This document shows, piece by piece, positions 18,054 to 27,067 of a stretch of DNA of 64,000 nucleotides (position 1 is the stretch's first letter; each line of letters begins with the position of its first letter). A program made the translations under genes and the position numbers. The notes under the pieces were generated by a model. It ran no database searches. It was not told the origin of the DNA and saw only the letters and a program-made list of their open reading frames with translations. The DNA comes from Pectobacterium carotovorum (GTDB taxonomy: Bacteria > Pseudomonadota > Gammaproteobacteria > Enterobacterales > Enterobacteriaceae). Location of the stretch: NCBI GenBank assembly GCA_016415585.1, contig CP066552.1, positions 682,001 to 746,000 on the forward strand, in the 5' to 3' direction.

Positions 18054-19349
18054 ATGGTCGCGCAATGTCTTGTTCGTCTTGCTCATCCATTACGTATTCA
18101 GGGAAATATTATCGAAGCACATCTCCCTAGTACGAGAATTGGCGAGATATGTGAAATTCAAAAATCCATACTTGAACCTGAAGTACTGGGTTTTGCTCAG
18201 GTTATTGGTTTTAATAAGGAACATACCTTATTAAGTTTACTTACTGATAATCAGGGTTTTTCTCGGAACAATATGTTGTTGCCAACTGGCAAGCCATTCC
18301 GCGTTGAAGTTCATGAAAGTATGGCTGGTGCGATCGTTGATGCGACAGGGAATATTCGTGGGCGTTTGGATGAGAGTCCGGTTCTACCAATCATTGGTGG
18401 TAAGAGCCTTGAAGCCTGTGGGATGCCGCGTGATTTTACTCAAAGACGGCCAATAGACGCACCTTTGGCCACAGGTATCAGAGCGATTGATGGTTTACTC
18501 ACTTGTGGTCGGGGGCAACGTATTGGCATTTTTGCTGCAGCTGGATGTGGCAAAACATCCCTAATGAGCATGCTCATTGAGCACTCTGAAGCTGATGTCT
18601 ATGTCATCGGGTTGATCGGTGAGCGTGGTCGCGAGGTGACAGAATTTGTTGAAACGCTTAGCCAGTCTGCCAGGCGGTCACAAATCATTTTGGTGTATGC
18701 CACTTCTGACCGTTCCTGTGTCGAACGCTGTAATGCTGCGCAAGTTGCCTCTACTATCGCTGAATTTTTTAGCGAGCAGGGCAAAGATGTACTGCTGTTT
18801 GTTGATTCGATCACCCGTTATGCCCGTGCCCTGCGAGATGTGGCACTGAGTATGGGGGAACTGCCAGCACGGCGTGGCTATCCGGCTTCGGTTTTTGAAG
18901 CGTTACCAAAATTGCTGGAACGTCCTGGGCGCTTTCTGACTGGCTCAATCACCGCTTTTTATACGGTTCTGATAGAAAATGAAGAAGAGTCGGACGTTAT
19001 TGGTGACGAAGTTCGCTCCATTCTGGATGGTCATATCTATCTGAGTCAGAAATTGGCAGCAAAAGGCCATTACCCCGCTATTGATGTATTGCAGAGTATT
19101 AGCCGTGTATTCCCGCAGGTGACAGAGAGTGGACACCAACAATTGGCGACGCAGTTCCGCGAATTTCTGGTGCGCCAACGTGATATGCAACTGTACATCG
19201 ATCTCGGCGAATATCGTCGGGGAGAAAATAAAGACAACGATGCGGCCTTTGATAAGAAGGGTGAAATGGAAATGTTCCTAAAACAATGCTTAACAGAGAA
19301 AACGGCAATACAGATCTGTATGGAGAAATTGCATGAATGTGTGGCGTAG
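18054..19349 (+). CDS. invC: T3SS ATPase InvC/SctN
   Basis: This 431-residue ATPase strips chaperones and unfolds substrates at the cytoplasmic face. The Walker A motif is AAAGCGKTS with the lysine at residue 167. The GERGREVTEF motif and the Walker B region (VLLFVDSITRYARA) follow. The C-terminal part is the substrate and chaperone contact region. The length equals that of Salmonella InvC. Its 3' end overlaps invI by 17 bases. Confidence 0.97.
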   Translation: MVAQCLVRLAHPLRIQGNIIEAHLPSTRIGEICEIQKSILEPEVLGFAQVIGFNKEHTLLSLLTDNQGFSRNNMLLPTGKPFRVEVHESMAGAIVDATGNIRGRLDESPVLPIIGGKSLEACGMPRDFTQRRPIDAPLATGIRAIDGLLTCGRGQRIGIFAAAGCGKTSLMSMLIEHSEADVYVIGLIGERGREVTEFVETLSQSARRSQIILVYATSDRSCVERCNAAQVASTIAEFFSEQGKDVLLFVDSITRYARALRDVALSMGELPARRGYPASVFEALPKLLERPGRFLTGSITAFYTVLIENEEESDVIGDEVRSILDGHIYLSQKLAAKGHYPAIDVLQSISRVFPQVTESGHQQLATQFREFLVRQRDMQLYIDLGEYRRGENKDNDAAFDKKGEMEMFLKQCLTEKTAIQICMEKLHECVA

Positions 19350-19794
19350 AGGGCGTGGATTTGTACAAATGCTGGAGCACAAGCAAGACATTTTACACGG
19401 CAATATTGCTACAGCTGAAAATTGTCTTTCACAAATAAAGTTGCTTATTATTCAGCATCAGCAAGAGTGTATGTCTATTGATCAACAAATGAAAAAACTC
19501 ACGCCTTCCGGCCTGGTCAGTCGGGATGATATTTATGCAGGGATACGGCGTCAAGGTGCTTTATTAAATAGGCAACAATTTATCACTCAAGAAATAAAGC
19601 AGCTTGAAGGAAAAAAAGATACTGAGGAGAGAAAAATTCATCAGTATCGCGCTGCAATGGCTGTGCTGGATAAAAGGCATTACAAGCTTTCTTTCTACTT
19701 ACAGCGAATCCGTCGTGAGTATTTACGCCGTAGTGAAAATAACATCGAAAATGACATTCAGGAGATCGCTGGCTATGGTAGAAAAGCTTTTTGA
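19333..19794 (+). CDS. invI: T3SS central stalk InvI/SctO
   Basis: This 153-residue protein is almost entirely charged coiled-coil helix. That matches the SctO/YscO stalk (two-helix coiled coil), which sits in the ATPase ring and reaches the export gate. Salmonella InvI is 147 residues. The start inside the invC tail (19333) is preferred, although ATG at 19369 is possible. It overlaps invJ by 20 bases. Confidence 0.9.
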   Translation: MNVWRRGRGFVQMLEHKQDILHGNIATAENCLSQIKLLIIQHQQECMSIDQQMKKLTPSGLVSRDDIYAGIRRQGALLNRQQFITQEIKQLEGKKDTEERKIHQYRAAMAVLDKRHYKLSFYLQRIRREYLRRSENNIENDIQEIAGYGRKAF

Positions 19795-20734
19795 AACGCC
19801 AACTGTGAAACGTGAAGGTAATATTTACACTGATATGCCTTTAGATAAAGATACTTTTTTCGAGCAAGTCTATAAAAAGAAAAAAGAAGACGAGGATGAA
19901 GTGTCCGCAGTTTCTACTGGCGTAGCACGTTATCTCCAACTGCCGGATAGTAAGCATCAGGTTCATGGCGGAGGCTGTTTCCCCGTAGAAGGTAATGTGA
20001 AGAAACTCCCGCATGCAGCAAAAGATTTGCTGGGTGCGGCAACATTGTTAGCCACCAAGACCCGTGATGAGCATTTACGTCGTATGTCTATTCTGGCTGC
20101 AGTGAAAGTCAATGGCTCCGAGCTGGCTGGCGCGTTATCTCCAGGAAAGAATAGTGAGAGGCTTAATCCCGATAACAGTAGCATCGGAATAAATAAAAAT
20201 AATGCAAGCAATACCCATATTCCATTGATGCAGGGTATTCCGTCCGCTCAACAGGTTTTGAATGGCAAATTGGCTGTGGAGCAGAAAAAATCAGCATTTG
20301 AGACCACTGCAGCTAATGCGGCTATAACGACGAATACACACTTGCCTTTTGCGGAATTACAGACACAACGTACAGATCTTGCGAAAGGTCCTGAAGCTCA
20401 ACGTTCTTCGATGAACGCCATGCTGCAAAAAACGATGCAAAACGCTGTCGCTGCTACAAATGGTAAGCATGACGTGGCGAGCCGTTCATTCGATATCGAT
20501 TACCCGTTCCAGCGTTGGGCTGGCGATCACTCAGTCAAGGTTTCTATTCCGACCGAGGCAAGGCGCGACGCAAATATTACGCTGTTACCTTCAGATACTC
20601 GTGCCGCTGATGTTCTATCCAGGCAGATGGTACATTTATCCGGTCATACGCCCGAGTTACTGAAACCTGAGCAAGATGGCGAGGAGCATGAGCGTCACCA
20701 GCAGCAAGATGCTCAGGATGAGGAACAAGAATGA
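19775..20734 (+). CDS. invJ: T3SS needle-length and switch protein InvJ/SctP
   Basis: This is the needle-length regulator, SpaN/InvJ-type, which tells the export gate (SpaS) to switch from early to late substrates. ATG at 19775, preceded by AGGAG, gives 319 residues. The longer frame from 19604 lies inside invI in another frame and is not the gene start. The middle is low-complexity and rich in Ala, Asn and Thr. The conserved C-terminal block (FQRWAGDHSVKVSIPTEA, then LLPSDTRAADVLSRQ) carries the switch domain, followed by an acidic Gln/Glu tail. Confidence 0.9.
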   Translation: MVEKLFETPTVKREGNIYTDMPLDKDTFFEQVYKKKKEDEDEVSAVSTGVARYLQLPDSKHQVHGGGCFPVEGNVKKLPHAAKDLLGAATLLATKTRDEHLRRMSILAAVKVNGSELAGALSPGKNSERLNPDNSSIGINKNNASNTHIPLMQGIPSAQQVLNGKLAVEQKKSAFETTAANAAITTNTHLPFAELQTQRTDLAKGPEAQRSSMNAMLQKTMQNAVAATNGKHDVASRSFDIDYPFQRWAGDHSVKVSIPTEARRDANITLLPSDTRAADVLSRQMVHLSGHTPELLKPEQDGEEHERHQQQDAQDEEQE

Positions 20735-21648
20735 GTTTACGCAGCCATTTACGCGTGAAAAGTCTTGGCCAGACGGTATTAGAACAGCATTGCAGTCGGT
20801 TTGCAGGGGGTAAAGTTATCACCGCGCAGCCAGACTGCCGTTATCTGCATGTGCTATTACACAATAAGCAGGGGGTAGAAGCGGAAGCTTTCCTGGATGT
20901 TGATCTGTGGTTACGAGAGATGAAAGCACGTTTGCCGGGGGTTCCTTGGGCACAAGTGCCGGTTGACTATCTGGTGCGATGGTTGGATACCATGCAACTA
21001 GCGTTCATGCTAGAAGAAACGGTTTGGTATGTACACCATTTAACCTTGCCGACGTCTTCGTTGCCGGAGAAATTACTTTCCCTACCTACACAGCCCTGTC
21101 CGTTATTGTGTCTTACTTGGCCGAGTGGGTATGCGACAGGGGATATGGAATCGTTCTGGTTGAAAGCTCTTCCTTTTACGTTGCAATACGTGTTGGGTCA
21201 TAGCCAGTTGCCGCTCTCTGTGTTGATGGATGTTGCCACAGGGGATTTATTACTGATTAAGAATTACTCCCCAGTATTGACTATCGGGGGGGAGAGGTCA
21301 TTTCGTTTTAGTTACCAGAGCCAGGAGGTTATTGTGGAAGAACAATTAAATGAATTTTCGGAAGATTATTGTGGTGAAGAAGAAGTGTTGTTTGACTGGT
21401 CAAATATTCCAGTAAATATCGAATTTGTTCTTGATAGCCATAGCATGGTATTGGCTGATTTAGAAGATATAAGGGTTGGCAGCTCTCTGCCACTCAGTGC
21501 TGACGCTGAGAAAAAGGTGAAAATTTATTTAAATAGAAAATATTTTGCTCATGGAGAATTAGTTGCATTGGAAAATGGTACGCTAGCAGTTGAGATTTAT
21601 CAGCTTGGTAATTTTTCAAGCGGTGAAACGAGTTGTTCAGATGCTTAA
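20731..21648 (+). CDS. spaO: T3SS sorting-platform protein SpaO/SctQ
   Basis: This 305-residue C-ring or pod protein belongs to the FliM/FliN SPOA family. The first SPOA domain is in the middle. The second (about 225-300) ends in VEIYQLGNFSSGE, the conserved C-terminal SPOA pattern. It overlaps invJ by four bases and spaP by eight. An internal start within the gene (GTG at 21334) with a strong ribosome binding site would yield a separate short C-terminal product; see the entry at 21334. A run of seven G is present at 21286-21292. Confidence 0.94.
   Translation: MSLRSHLRVKSLGQTVLEQHCSRFAGGKVITAQPDCRYLHVLLHNKQGVEAEAFLDVDLWLREMKARLPGVPWAQVPVDYLVRWLDTMQLAFMLEETVWYVHHLTLPTSSLPEKLLSLPTQPCPLLCLTWPSGYATGDMESFWLKALPFTLQYVLGHSQLPLSVLMDVATGDLLLIKNYSPVLTIGGERSFRFSYQSQEVIVEEQLNEFSEDYCGEEEVLFDWSNIPVNIEFVLDSHSMVLADLEDIRVGSSLPLSADAEKKVKIYLNRKYFAHGELVALENGTLAVEIYQLGNFSSGETSCSDA
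21334..21648 (+). CDS. Probable internal product of spaO (short SctQ-C)
   Basis: Codon 202 of spaO is GTG and is preceded by a perfect AGGAGG (21323-21328) with a five-base spacer. A protein of 104 residues covering the second SPOA domain would result. In Salmonella, Yersinia and other T3SSs the SctQ gene is known to make such a short C-terminal form from an internal start at nearly the same codon (about 203), and it is needed for pod assembly. Existence of the product here is inference from the site. Confidence 0.7.
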   Translation: MEEQLNEFSEDYCGEEEVLFDWSNIPVNIEFVLDSHSMVLADLEDIRVGSSLPLSADAEKKVKIYLNRKYFAHGELVALENGTLAVEIYQLGNFSSGETSCSDA

Positions 21649-22312
21649 CAATGATATTTCTTTAATCGCACTATTATCTTTTTTTACACTGCTACCCTTT
21701 CTTATTGCAGGGGGAACCTGTTTCATTAAGTTTTCCATTGTATTGATTATGGTACGCAATGCGCTTGGTATTCAACAAGTGCCCTCTACGTTAACTTTAA
21801 ATGGAGTGGCTCTGATTCTAACTGCTTTTATTATGATGCCGATTTGTCAGCGTATTTCCAATTACATCGAAACCAATAACATTGATTTTAATGATAGTCA
21901 CTCCGTTACGCAGTTAGTCGACCAAGGGTTAGGCGGCTATCGGGAGTATTTGGTGCGTTATTCTGATCACGATCTGATTCGTTTTTTCAATAAAGTACAA
22001 CAGCAGAATGACGTTGTTCTTGAACCAGAGGTTGACGATCACGAATTAAGCGCTTTGCCACTCATGACGCTAATGCCTGCCTATGCATTAAGTGAAATAC
22101 AAAGTGCTTTTAAAATTGCTTTTTATCTCTATGTGCCTTTCGTCGTTATTGACATGGTGGTGTCTAGTATCTTATTGGCTCTGGGAATGATGATGATGAG
22201 CCCAGTAACAATATCTATTCCCATAAAACTGATTCTCTTTGTTGCAATGAATGGCTGGAGCCTGCTAACCAAGGGATTAATTTCACAATATACTGATTTG
22301 ATGATGTCATGA
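21641..22312 (+). CDS. spaP: T3SS export apparatus protein SpaP/SctR
   Basis: This 223-residue FliP/SctR-family protein forms the pore of the export apparatus with SpaQ and SpaR. ATG at 21641, overlapping the spaO stop, is the likely start, since Salmonella SpaP has 224 residues. The first hydrophobic segment (SFFTLLPFLIAGGTCFIKFSI) and the conserved end region match the family. The soluble middle loop (about 85-150) is acidic. Confidence 0.94.
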   Translation: MLNNDISLIALLSFFTLLPFLIAGGTCFIKFSIVLIMVRNALGIQQVPSTLTLNGVALILTAFIMMPICQRISNYIETNNIDFNDSHSVTQLVDQGLGGYREYLVRYSDHDLIRFFNKVQQQNDVVLEPEVDDHELSALPLMTLMPAYALSEIQSAFKIAFYLYVPFVVIDMVVSSILLALGMMMMSPVTISIPIKLILFVAMNGWSLLTKGLISQYTDLMMS

Positions 22313-22563
22313 ATAATATTTTATTTATCGGAAATTCGGCTATGCTTCTTGTATTAAAGCTTACTTCCGTTCCTATCGCTTTTGCTACGGTCGTTGGCAT
22401 TGTTGTCGGCCTTTTCCAGACGGTAATGCAAATACAGGAGCAAACTTTGCCATTTGGTCTGAAAATGTTGGCTGTGTTTGCCAGTATTTTTATGTTAATT
22501 GAGTGGTTTTCTGCTGAAATGATTAATTTCACAACCAATGTTTTTTATATGGCGTTTCGATGA
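22309..22563 (+). CDS. spaQ: T3SS export apparatus protein SpaQ/SctS
   Basis: This 84-residue FliQ/SctS-family protein has two hydrophobic helices with the short connecting loop QIQEQTLPFGLK typical of the family. It joins SpaP and SpaR in the export gate pore. Its ATG overlaps the spaP stop (ATGA), so translation is coupled. Confidence 0.94.
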   Translation: MNNILFIGNSAMLLVLKLTSVPIAFATVVGIVVGLFQTVMQIQEQTLPFGLKMLAVFASIFMLIEWFSAEMINFTTNVFYMAFR

Positions 22564-22575
22564 AACGATAAAATT

Positions 22576-23340
22576 ATGCTGTTTGTTGCGTTTTACCTTA
22601 ATTTTCAGCACAACGTGCTCATTTTTGCTATGGCCTACGCGCGACTGGCAATAGTTTTCTACATGTTGCCGGTATTAGGGGAGCGTGTATTGTCAAATCT
22701 GATAGTTAAGAACGTGATAGTTTCTCTTGCCATTATTGGCTTATGGCCTTGCTTTGAGCCGTTTGTTTCACCGGAACAAGGCTGGCTAATTGTCTTGGTG
22801 AAAGAGTGCGTCGTTGGCTTAATCTTAGCTATGTCCTTATGTTTACCTTTTTGGGTTGCGATTGGTTTGGGGGAAATTCTAGATAACCAGCGCGGTGCAA
22901 CGATTAGCGACAGTATCGATCCCGTTAATGGTGTGCAAAGCTCTGTGTTGTCTGGCTTTCTGAACTTTGCATTCGGCGCGATCTTCTTTGCTCAGAATGG
23001 CATGCGTTTGCTGATGGAGGCGATGGCACAAAGTTATCGTGCTTTTCCGCGTGGCAGTGAGCTCGAAGGCTTTAACTGGATGGAAGCGGGGAATTTGCTG
23101 ACGACCTTGGTGCAGAGCAGTATTATGCTGGCTGCACCGGTGCTGATTGTATTAATGATCTCAGAAATTCTACTCGGTATTTTTGCGCGCTATTGCCCCC
23201 AGCTCAATTCATTTTCACTGTCACTTACCATCAAAAGTTTCATCGCTTTTCTTGTTTTTTTGCTCTACGGCTTTCAAGCGTTGTCAGAAAAGCCCTTGAA
23301 GATGTTTTCTACGACGATATTTCAGAACTTTTTACCCTGA
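22576..23340 (+). CDS. spaR: T3SS export apparatus protein SpaR/SctT
   Basis: This 254-residue FliR/SctT-family protein has about six hydrophobic helices and completes the helical SctRST pore. Conserved segments include GEILDNQRGATISDSIDP. It lies 12 bases after spaQ and 15 before spaS. Confidence 0.94.
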   Translation: MLFVAFYLNFQHNVLIFAMAYARLAIVFYMLPVLGERVLSNLIVKNVIVSLAIIGLWPCFEPFVSPEQGWLIVLVKECVVGLILAMSLCLPFWVAIGLGEILDNQRGATISDSIDPVNGVQSSVLSGFLNFAFGAIFFAQNGMRLLMEAMAQSYRAFPRGSELEGFNWMEAGNLLTTLVQSSIMLAAPVLIVLMISEILLGIFARYCPQLNSFSLSLTIKSFIAFLVFLLYGFQALSEKPLKMFSTTIFQNFLP

Positions 23341-23355
23341 CAGGGAGCTGAGACG

Positions 23356-24471
23356 ATGGCTGAAAAAACGGAAAAACCAACGGATAAACGGCGTAAAGAC
23401 TCGGCAAAGAAAGGGCAAACATTTAAAAGTAAAGATCTTATCACCACAACTATTTTGTTGGTCGGGGTCTATTACCTTTCCCATGCTATCGATTTTGGTC
23501 GTTTCTTCTCTCTTTATCATATGGCGTTATTACACAACGCTGACATGAATATAAGTGATTTCCTGATAGAACTTTCGCTTGTTTTTTTGCAGATTACGTT
23601 ACCCTTTATCGCTGTTTGTGCATTAGTTGGGGCAGGGATGACTTTATTACAGACTCGATTTTCTATTGCATCAAAAGCAATAAAAATGAATTTTAAAGCA
23701 TTGAATCCCATCGAGGGTATGAAGAAGATTTTTAATGTTAGAACAATCAAAGAACTCGTTAAATCTATCTGCTATCTTATCGTATTTATCTGTACTTGTT
23801 ACAGTTTAGTACATAATGATCTCAAGCAGGCTTTAATTACCTATAATGGTAATATTCCTCAATTGGTTAGTGTCTGGAGTTCGCTGACGTTCAAAGCGGT
23901 GTTAGTTTTTATTGCCTGGGCTTTGTGTATTTTAGTCGCTGACTTTATTGCTGAGTATTTTATTCATTTTCGCGATATAAAAATGGATAAGCATGAGGTT
24001 AAACAAGAACGTAAAGAAAATGATGGTAATCCTGAAATTAAGAGTGCCAGACGCCGGATTCATCAGGAAATTCTTTCAGGGGAGGAGATGGCGGCAATTA
24101 GAAACTCTGAGGTCGTGCTTGCCAACCCGACCCATATTGCGATTGCTATTTATTTCAATCCAGAAGTCGCTATGCTCCCATTTATTGCTCTTCGTAGTAC
24201 AAATATGAAGGCAAGGGCTGCCATTGCCTATGCGGAGAAAATAGGTGTGCCAGTTGTTCGCAATATTTTACTGACGAGAAGAATTTATCATTCTTATCGC
24301 AAGTACAGTTTTATTTCATTGAATGATGATGCATTAATGGACGTCATGGATATACTCGTTTGGTTGCGACAGGTAGAAGCCGCTGGGATTGTTTTACCAG
24401 AAGATACGATAGAAGATAATGCTCATGTGCCAGAACAGACTGAGCCATCGCCAGAAACGAAAACCCCCTGA
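23356..24471 (+). CDS. spaS: T3SS switch protein SpaS/SctU
   Basis: This 371-residue FlhB/SctU-family autoprotease changes substrate specificity. Four transmembrane helices (about 29-205) are followed by a cytoplasmic domain with the self-cleavage motif NPTH, the asparagine being residue 257. The N-terminus (EKTEKPTDKRRKDSAKKGQ) is the family signature. It ends the invF-spaS operon; a 107-base gap then separates it from sicA. Confidence 0.96.
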   Translation: MAEKTEKPTDKRRKDSAKKGQTFKSKDLITTTILLVGVYYLSHAIDFGRFFSLYHMALLHNADMNISDFLIELSLVFLQITLPFIAVCALVGAGMTLLQTRFSIASKAIKMNFKALNPIEGMKKIFNVRTIKELVKSICYLIVFICTCYSLVHNDLKQALITYNGNIPQLVSVWSSLTFKAVLVFIAWALCILVADFIAEYFIHFRDIKMDKHEVKQERKENDGNPEIKSARRRIHQEILSGEEMAAIRNSEVVLANPTHIAIAIYFNPEVAMLPFIALRSTNMKARAAIAYAEKIGVPVVRNILLTRRIYHSYRKYSFISLNDDALMDVMDILVWLRQVEAAGIVLPEDTIEDNAHVPEQTEPSPETKTP

Positions 24472-24506
24472 CTGTACGGTTTTTTGATATTAAATGTCGG
24501 TACTTA

Positions 24507-24534
24507 ACAGTAGAATACGATTGTATTTCACTGT
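24507..24534. promoter_or_regulatory. Imperfect dyad upstream of sicA
   Basis: Two 12-base arms (24507-24518 and 24523-24534) match as inverted repeats at 10 of 12 positions, centred about 58 bases before the sicA start. In SPI-1 the sicA promoter is driven by InvF with SicA, so this dyad is a natural candidate binding site. I cannot match it to a known consensus. Confidence 0.4.
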
Positions 24535-24578
24535 TTGTATTTGATTCGGGACGTTGAATTAACGGTGTAGAGGAAAGA

Positions 24579-25097
24579 ATGATTAATGAAAACGTGACAG
24601 CCCCCCCCAGTGATGAAGATGAAGTCTATGATTACTCAATTGGCATTATTGATGCCATCCAGAGTGGGGCAACTTTAAAAGACGTTCATAATGTTTCTCA
24701 TGAAACAATGAGCGATATTTATAAATTGGCTTATGATTTTTACTACCACGGAAAATTAAACGACGCTGAGTCACTTTTTCGCTTTTTGTGTATCTATGAT
24801 TTCTATAACCCTGAGTATACGATGGGGCTGGCCGCAGTATATCAGCTGAAAGGAAACTACCCCAAAGCGATTGATTTCTATGCCTTGTCTTATACATTAT
24901 CAGAAAATGACTACCGCCCGATGTTTTATGCTGGTCAGTGTAATCTGATGATGCGCCATTCTATACAAGCTAAAAAGTGTTTTGAAATAGTTATTGATAA
25001 ATGCAGCGACCCTGTGCTGAATGAAAAATCTCAGAATTACCTACAAGCGTTAAATGAGATGAGTAATGACGAAGAGGTCGATAGCTCTGAGATATAA
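24579..25097 (+). CDS. sicA: Translocator chaperone and co-activator SicA
   Basis: This 172-residue class II chaperone carries three TPR-like repeats (about 45-145, for example GKLNDAESLFRFLCIYDFYNPEYTMGLAAVYQ). It binds SipB and SipC before secretion, then frees itself to co-activate with InvF. AGAGG lies before the ATG. Codons 8-10 contain a run of eight C (24601-24608), so one-base slippage there would truncate the protein at the start. Confidence 0.95.
   Translation: MINENVTAPPSDEDEVYDYSIGIIDAIQSGATLKDVHNVSHETMSDIYKLAYDFYYHGKLNDAESLFRFLCIYDFYNPEYTMGLAAVYQLKGNYPKAIDFYALSYTLSENDYRPMFYAGQCNLMMRHSIQAKKCFEIVIDKCSDPVLNEKSQNYLQALNEMSNDEEVDSSEI
24601..24608. repeat. C8 homopolymer in sicA
   Basis: Eight consecutive C lie in codons 8-10 of sicA. 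Slippage by one base would abolish SicA and, with it, both translocator stability and InvF co-activation. Comparable G8 tracts occur in sipD and the 776-residue effector gene. Confidence 0.9.
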
Positions 25098-25117
25098 ATA
25101 AAAAATGAGGATTAGTG

Positions 25118-27019
25118 ATGGATATACCGCTTGATGGTTTTGGAACTCTCGATTACATCAGAGGAAGCTCAGAGGCTAGTCAGGAAGAGTTAAAACGACA
25201 GGGCGAGCTGACGAAGCGTTTTGGAAATTCGGCGTTAAAAAATCATTCCCAATTAGGTCAAGTCAAAGATGCTATTCAGGTATTACAGCCTGGGCAATTA
25301 ATGAAGGTGTTGCAGAATACCCATCTTGCAATGAGCGGCAACGGTGAGAGAGCCGATCTTGCTCAACAGGATATTCCTCAATTGACGTTGCTGCAAGAAA
25401 GTGGGGAGGCTGATAATAGTGATAAAAATGCTCGTGCAGATAAACGCCTCAGCACCTCTGCCGAAATGAACGCGCTGTTAGGAAAAATAGCTCAGCTTAC
25501 TAATGACAGCTCAGTTGGAAAATTGAATGCACAAGTTCACAGCTATAACGCCATGATGGCGGGTACGGAAAATGCGTATTCTGAACTGGCCGCGGCGCTT
25601 GAAACACAGGGAACGCAGTGGGCTGGCGATGCTGATGCTCTGAACGCTGCACAAAAACAGGCGAATAAGCTAGAACAGGATGTTAACAATGCGCAATCCT
25701 CACTGAATAAAGCGCAGGGTACGTTGAGCGATCTGGAGCGTCAGGCCGCGGCGCAGGATCCAGTTTCTCCGGAATTAGAACAGCAAATTGATGAAGCCAG
25801 AAACGCAGTGGTAATGGCTCAGGCTAATTTAACTAGTGCCAAATCTGCGCACGACAATTTCGTTGCGGGTCCACTCGCAACTGCAATTAAAGCGGAAAAT
25901 GCGTCTCGTGCGGAACTCAATACGACGCAAGCTAAGTCTAACACTATGGTGAACTCCCTTTCGCCGCAGCAGCAGTTCGCCGTTGAAAGCCAACGTAAGC
26001 AGCGCGATGAGAATACGAAAAGCCTCACATTTTTAATGGCTCTGATATCGCAGCTGATTAATCAGAGTGCGAATGAGGATCTGAGTGCCTCGGCCGAATT
26101 GAAACAGAAACTCTCTGAGGCCGCCGCCAAAGATGCGGAAAAAAAAGCGAAAGAATACGATGAACAGGTTCGTAAAGCCGAAGAACTGCAAAAAACCATG
26201 GGGTGCATTGCTAAAGTCTTGGGGTGGGCGATCACCGTAGTGGGAGTTGTTGGGGCAGCCTTTACGGGAGGGGCCTCTCTGGCCATCGCAGCTGTAGGGC
26301 TAGCGTTAGCAATTGGTGATGAAATATGCCAAGCCGTTAATGATGGGTATTCTTTCATGCAGGCTGCGCTGAAGCCTTTGATGGAGCATGTTATGAAGCC
26401 GCTGATGGAATTTATGGCCAAAATGTATGCTCAGATTCTTGAATTATTTGGTCTCGATAAAAGTACATCTGAGTTTGTAGGCCAAATTCTGGGGGCGATT
26501 AGTGCGGCAGTGATATTGATTGCTGCGATGATGGTTGCTGGCAGCGCGGCAAGTAAACTGGGCGATGTCTTCATGAAAAAGCTCGGTGGTGACGTTGCGA
26601 AAAAAGCTATTCAGAACACAATGCACAAAATGATGGATAACGTGGTCGGTGAAACGATTAAAAAGATGAGTGGGGGGATTGGGCGTGCGGTTGCTATGGA
26701 CTCAGTTAAAATGGGGCAGATAGCTGTACGCATGAGAATGGCAACAACCATCGCCTCGTTTGCCAATACCACGATACAAACGACAGGAAATATTATTACT
26801 GCGGATATGATGGTTAAGGCGGCAAAAACAAAAGCCAATATGATAAATGATATTGCGCTACAGGATCTTTTAAATGAAATGATGGATCGCGCAATGGATA
26901 GCTATACACGGCGTGTAGAAAGCGCGAATGAAATTATTAAAAACATCTCTACCGTTGCTGATAATCAAATGCAGGCGGGTAAATATATTACCAAACGAAT
27001 GAGAGCGGTGGGGGCGTAG
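25118..27019 (+). CDS. sipB: Translocon pore protein SipB/SctE
   Basis: This 633-residue major translocator inserts in the host membrane. ATG at 25118, after GAGG, is preferred over the adjacent GTG. The N-terminal half is a long coiled coil (about 170-285, rich in Gln, Ala and Glu). The C-terminal half has two hydrophobic segments, about 368-400 (WAITVVGVVGAAFTGGASLA) and about 455-480. The family's conserved region around GLALAIGDEICQAVNDG sits between them. Salmonella SipB is 593 residues. Confidence 0.95.
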   Translation: MDIPLDGFGTLDYIRGSSEASQEELKRQGELTKRFGNSALKNHSQLGQVKDAIQVLQPGQLMKVLQNTHLAMSGNGERADLAQQDIPQLTLLQESGEADNSDKNARADKRLSTSAEMNALLGKIAQLTNDSSVGKLNAQVHSYNAMMAGTENAYSELAAALETQGTQWAGDADALNAAQKQANKLEQDVNNAQSSLNKAQGTLSDLERQAAAQDPVSPELEQQIDEARNAVVMAQANLTSAKSAHDNFVAGPLATAIKAENASRAELNTTQAKSNTMVNSLSPQQQFAVESQRKQRDENTKSLTFLMALISQLINQSANEDLSASAELKQKLSEAAAKDAEKKAKEYDEQVRKAEELQKTMGCIAKVLGWAITVVGVVGAAFTGGASLAIAAVGLALAIGDEICQAVNDGYSFMQAALKPLMEHVMKPLMEFMAKMYAQILELFGLDKSTSEFVGQILGAISAAVILIAAMMVAGSAASKLGDVFMKKLGGDVAKKAIQNTMHKMMDNVVGETIKKMSGGIGRAVAMDSVKMGQIAVRMRMATTIASFANTTIQTTGNIITADMMVKAAKTKANMINDIALQDLLNEMMDRAMDSYTRRVESANEIIKNISTVADNQMQAGKYITKRMRAVGA

Positions 27020-27067
27020 TGACGACCCCCACTCTCTATATTCCATAAATAAAAGAGGTTATCCACT

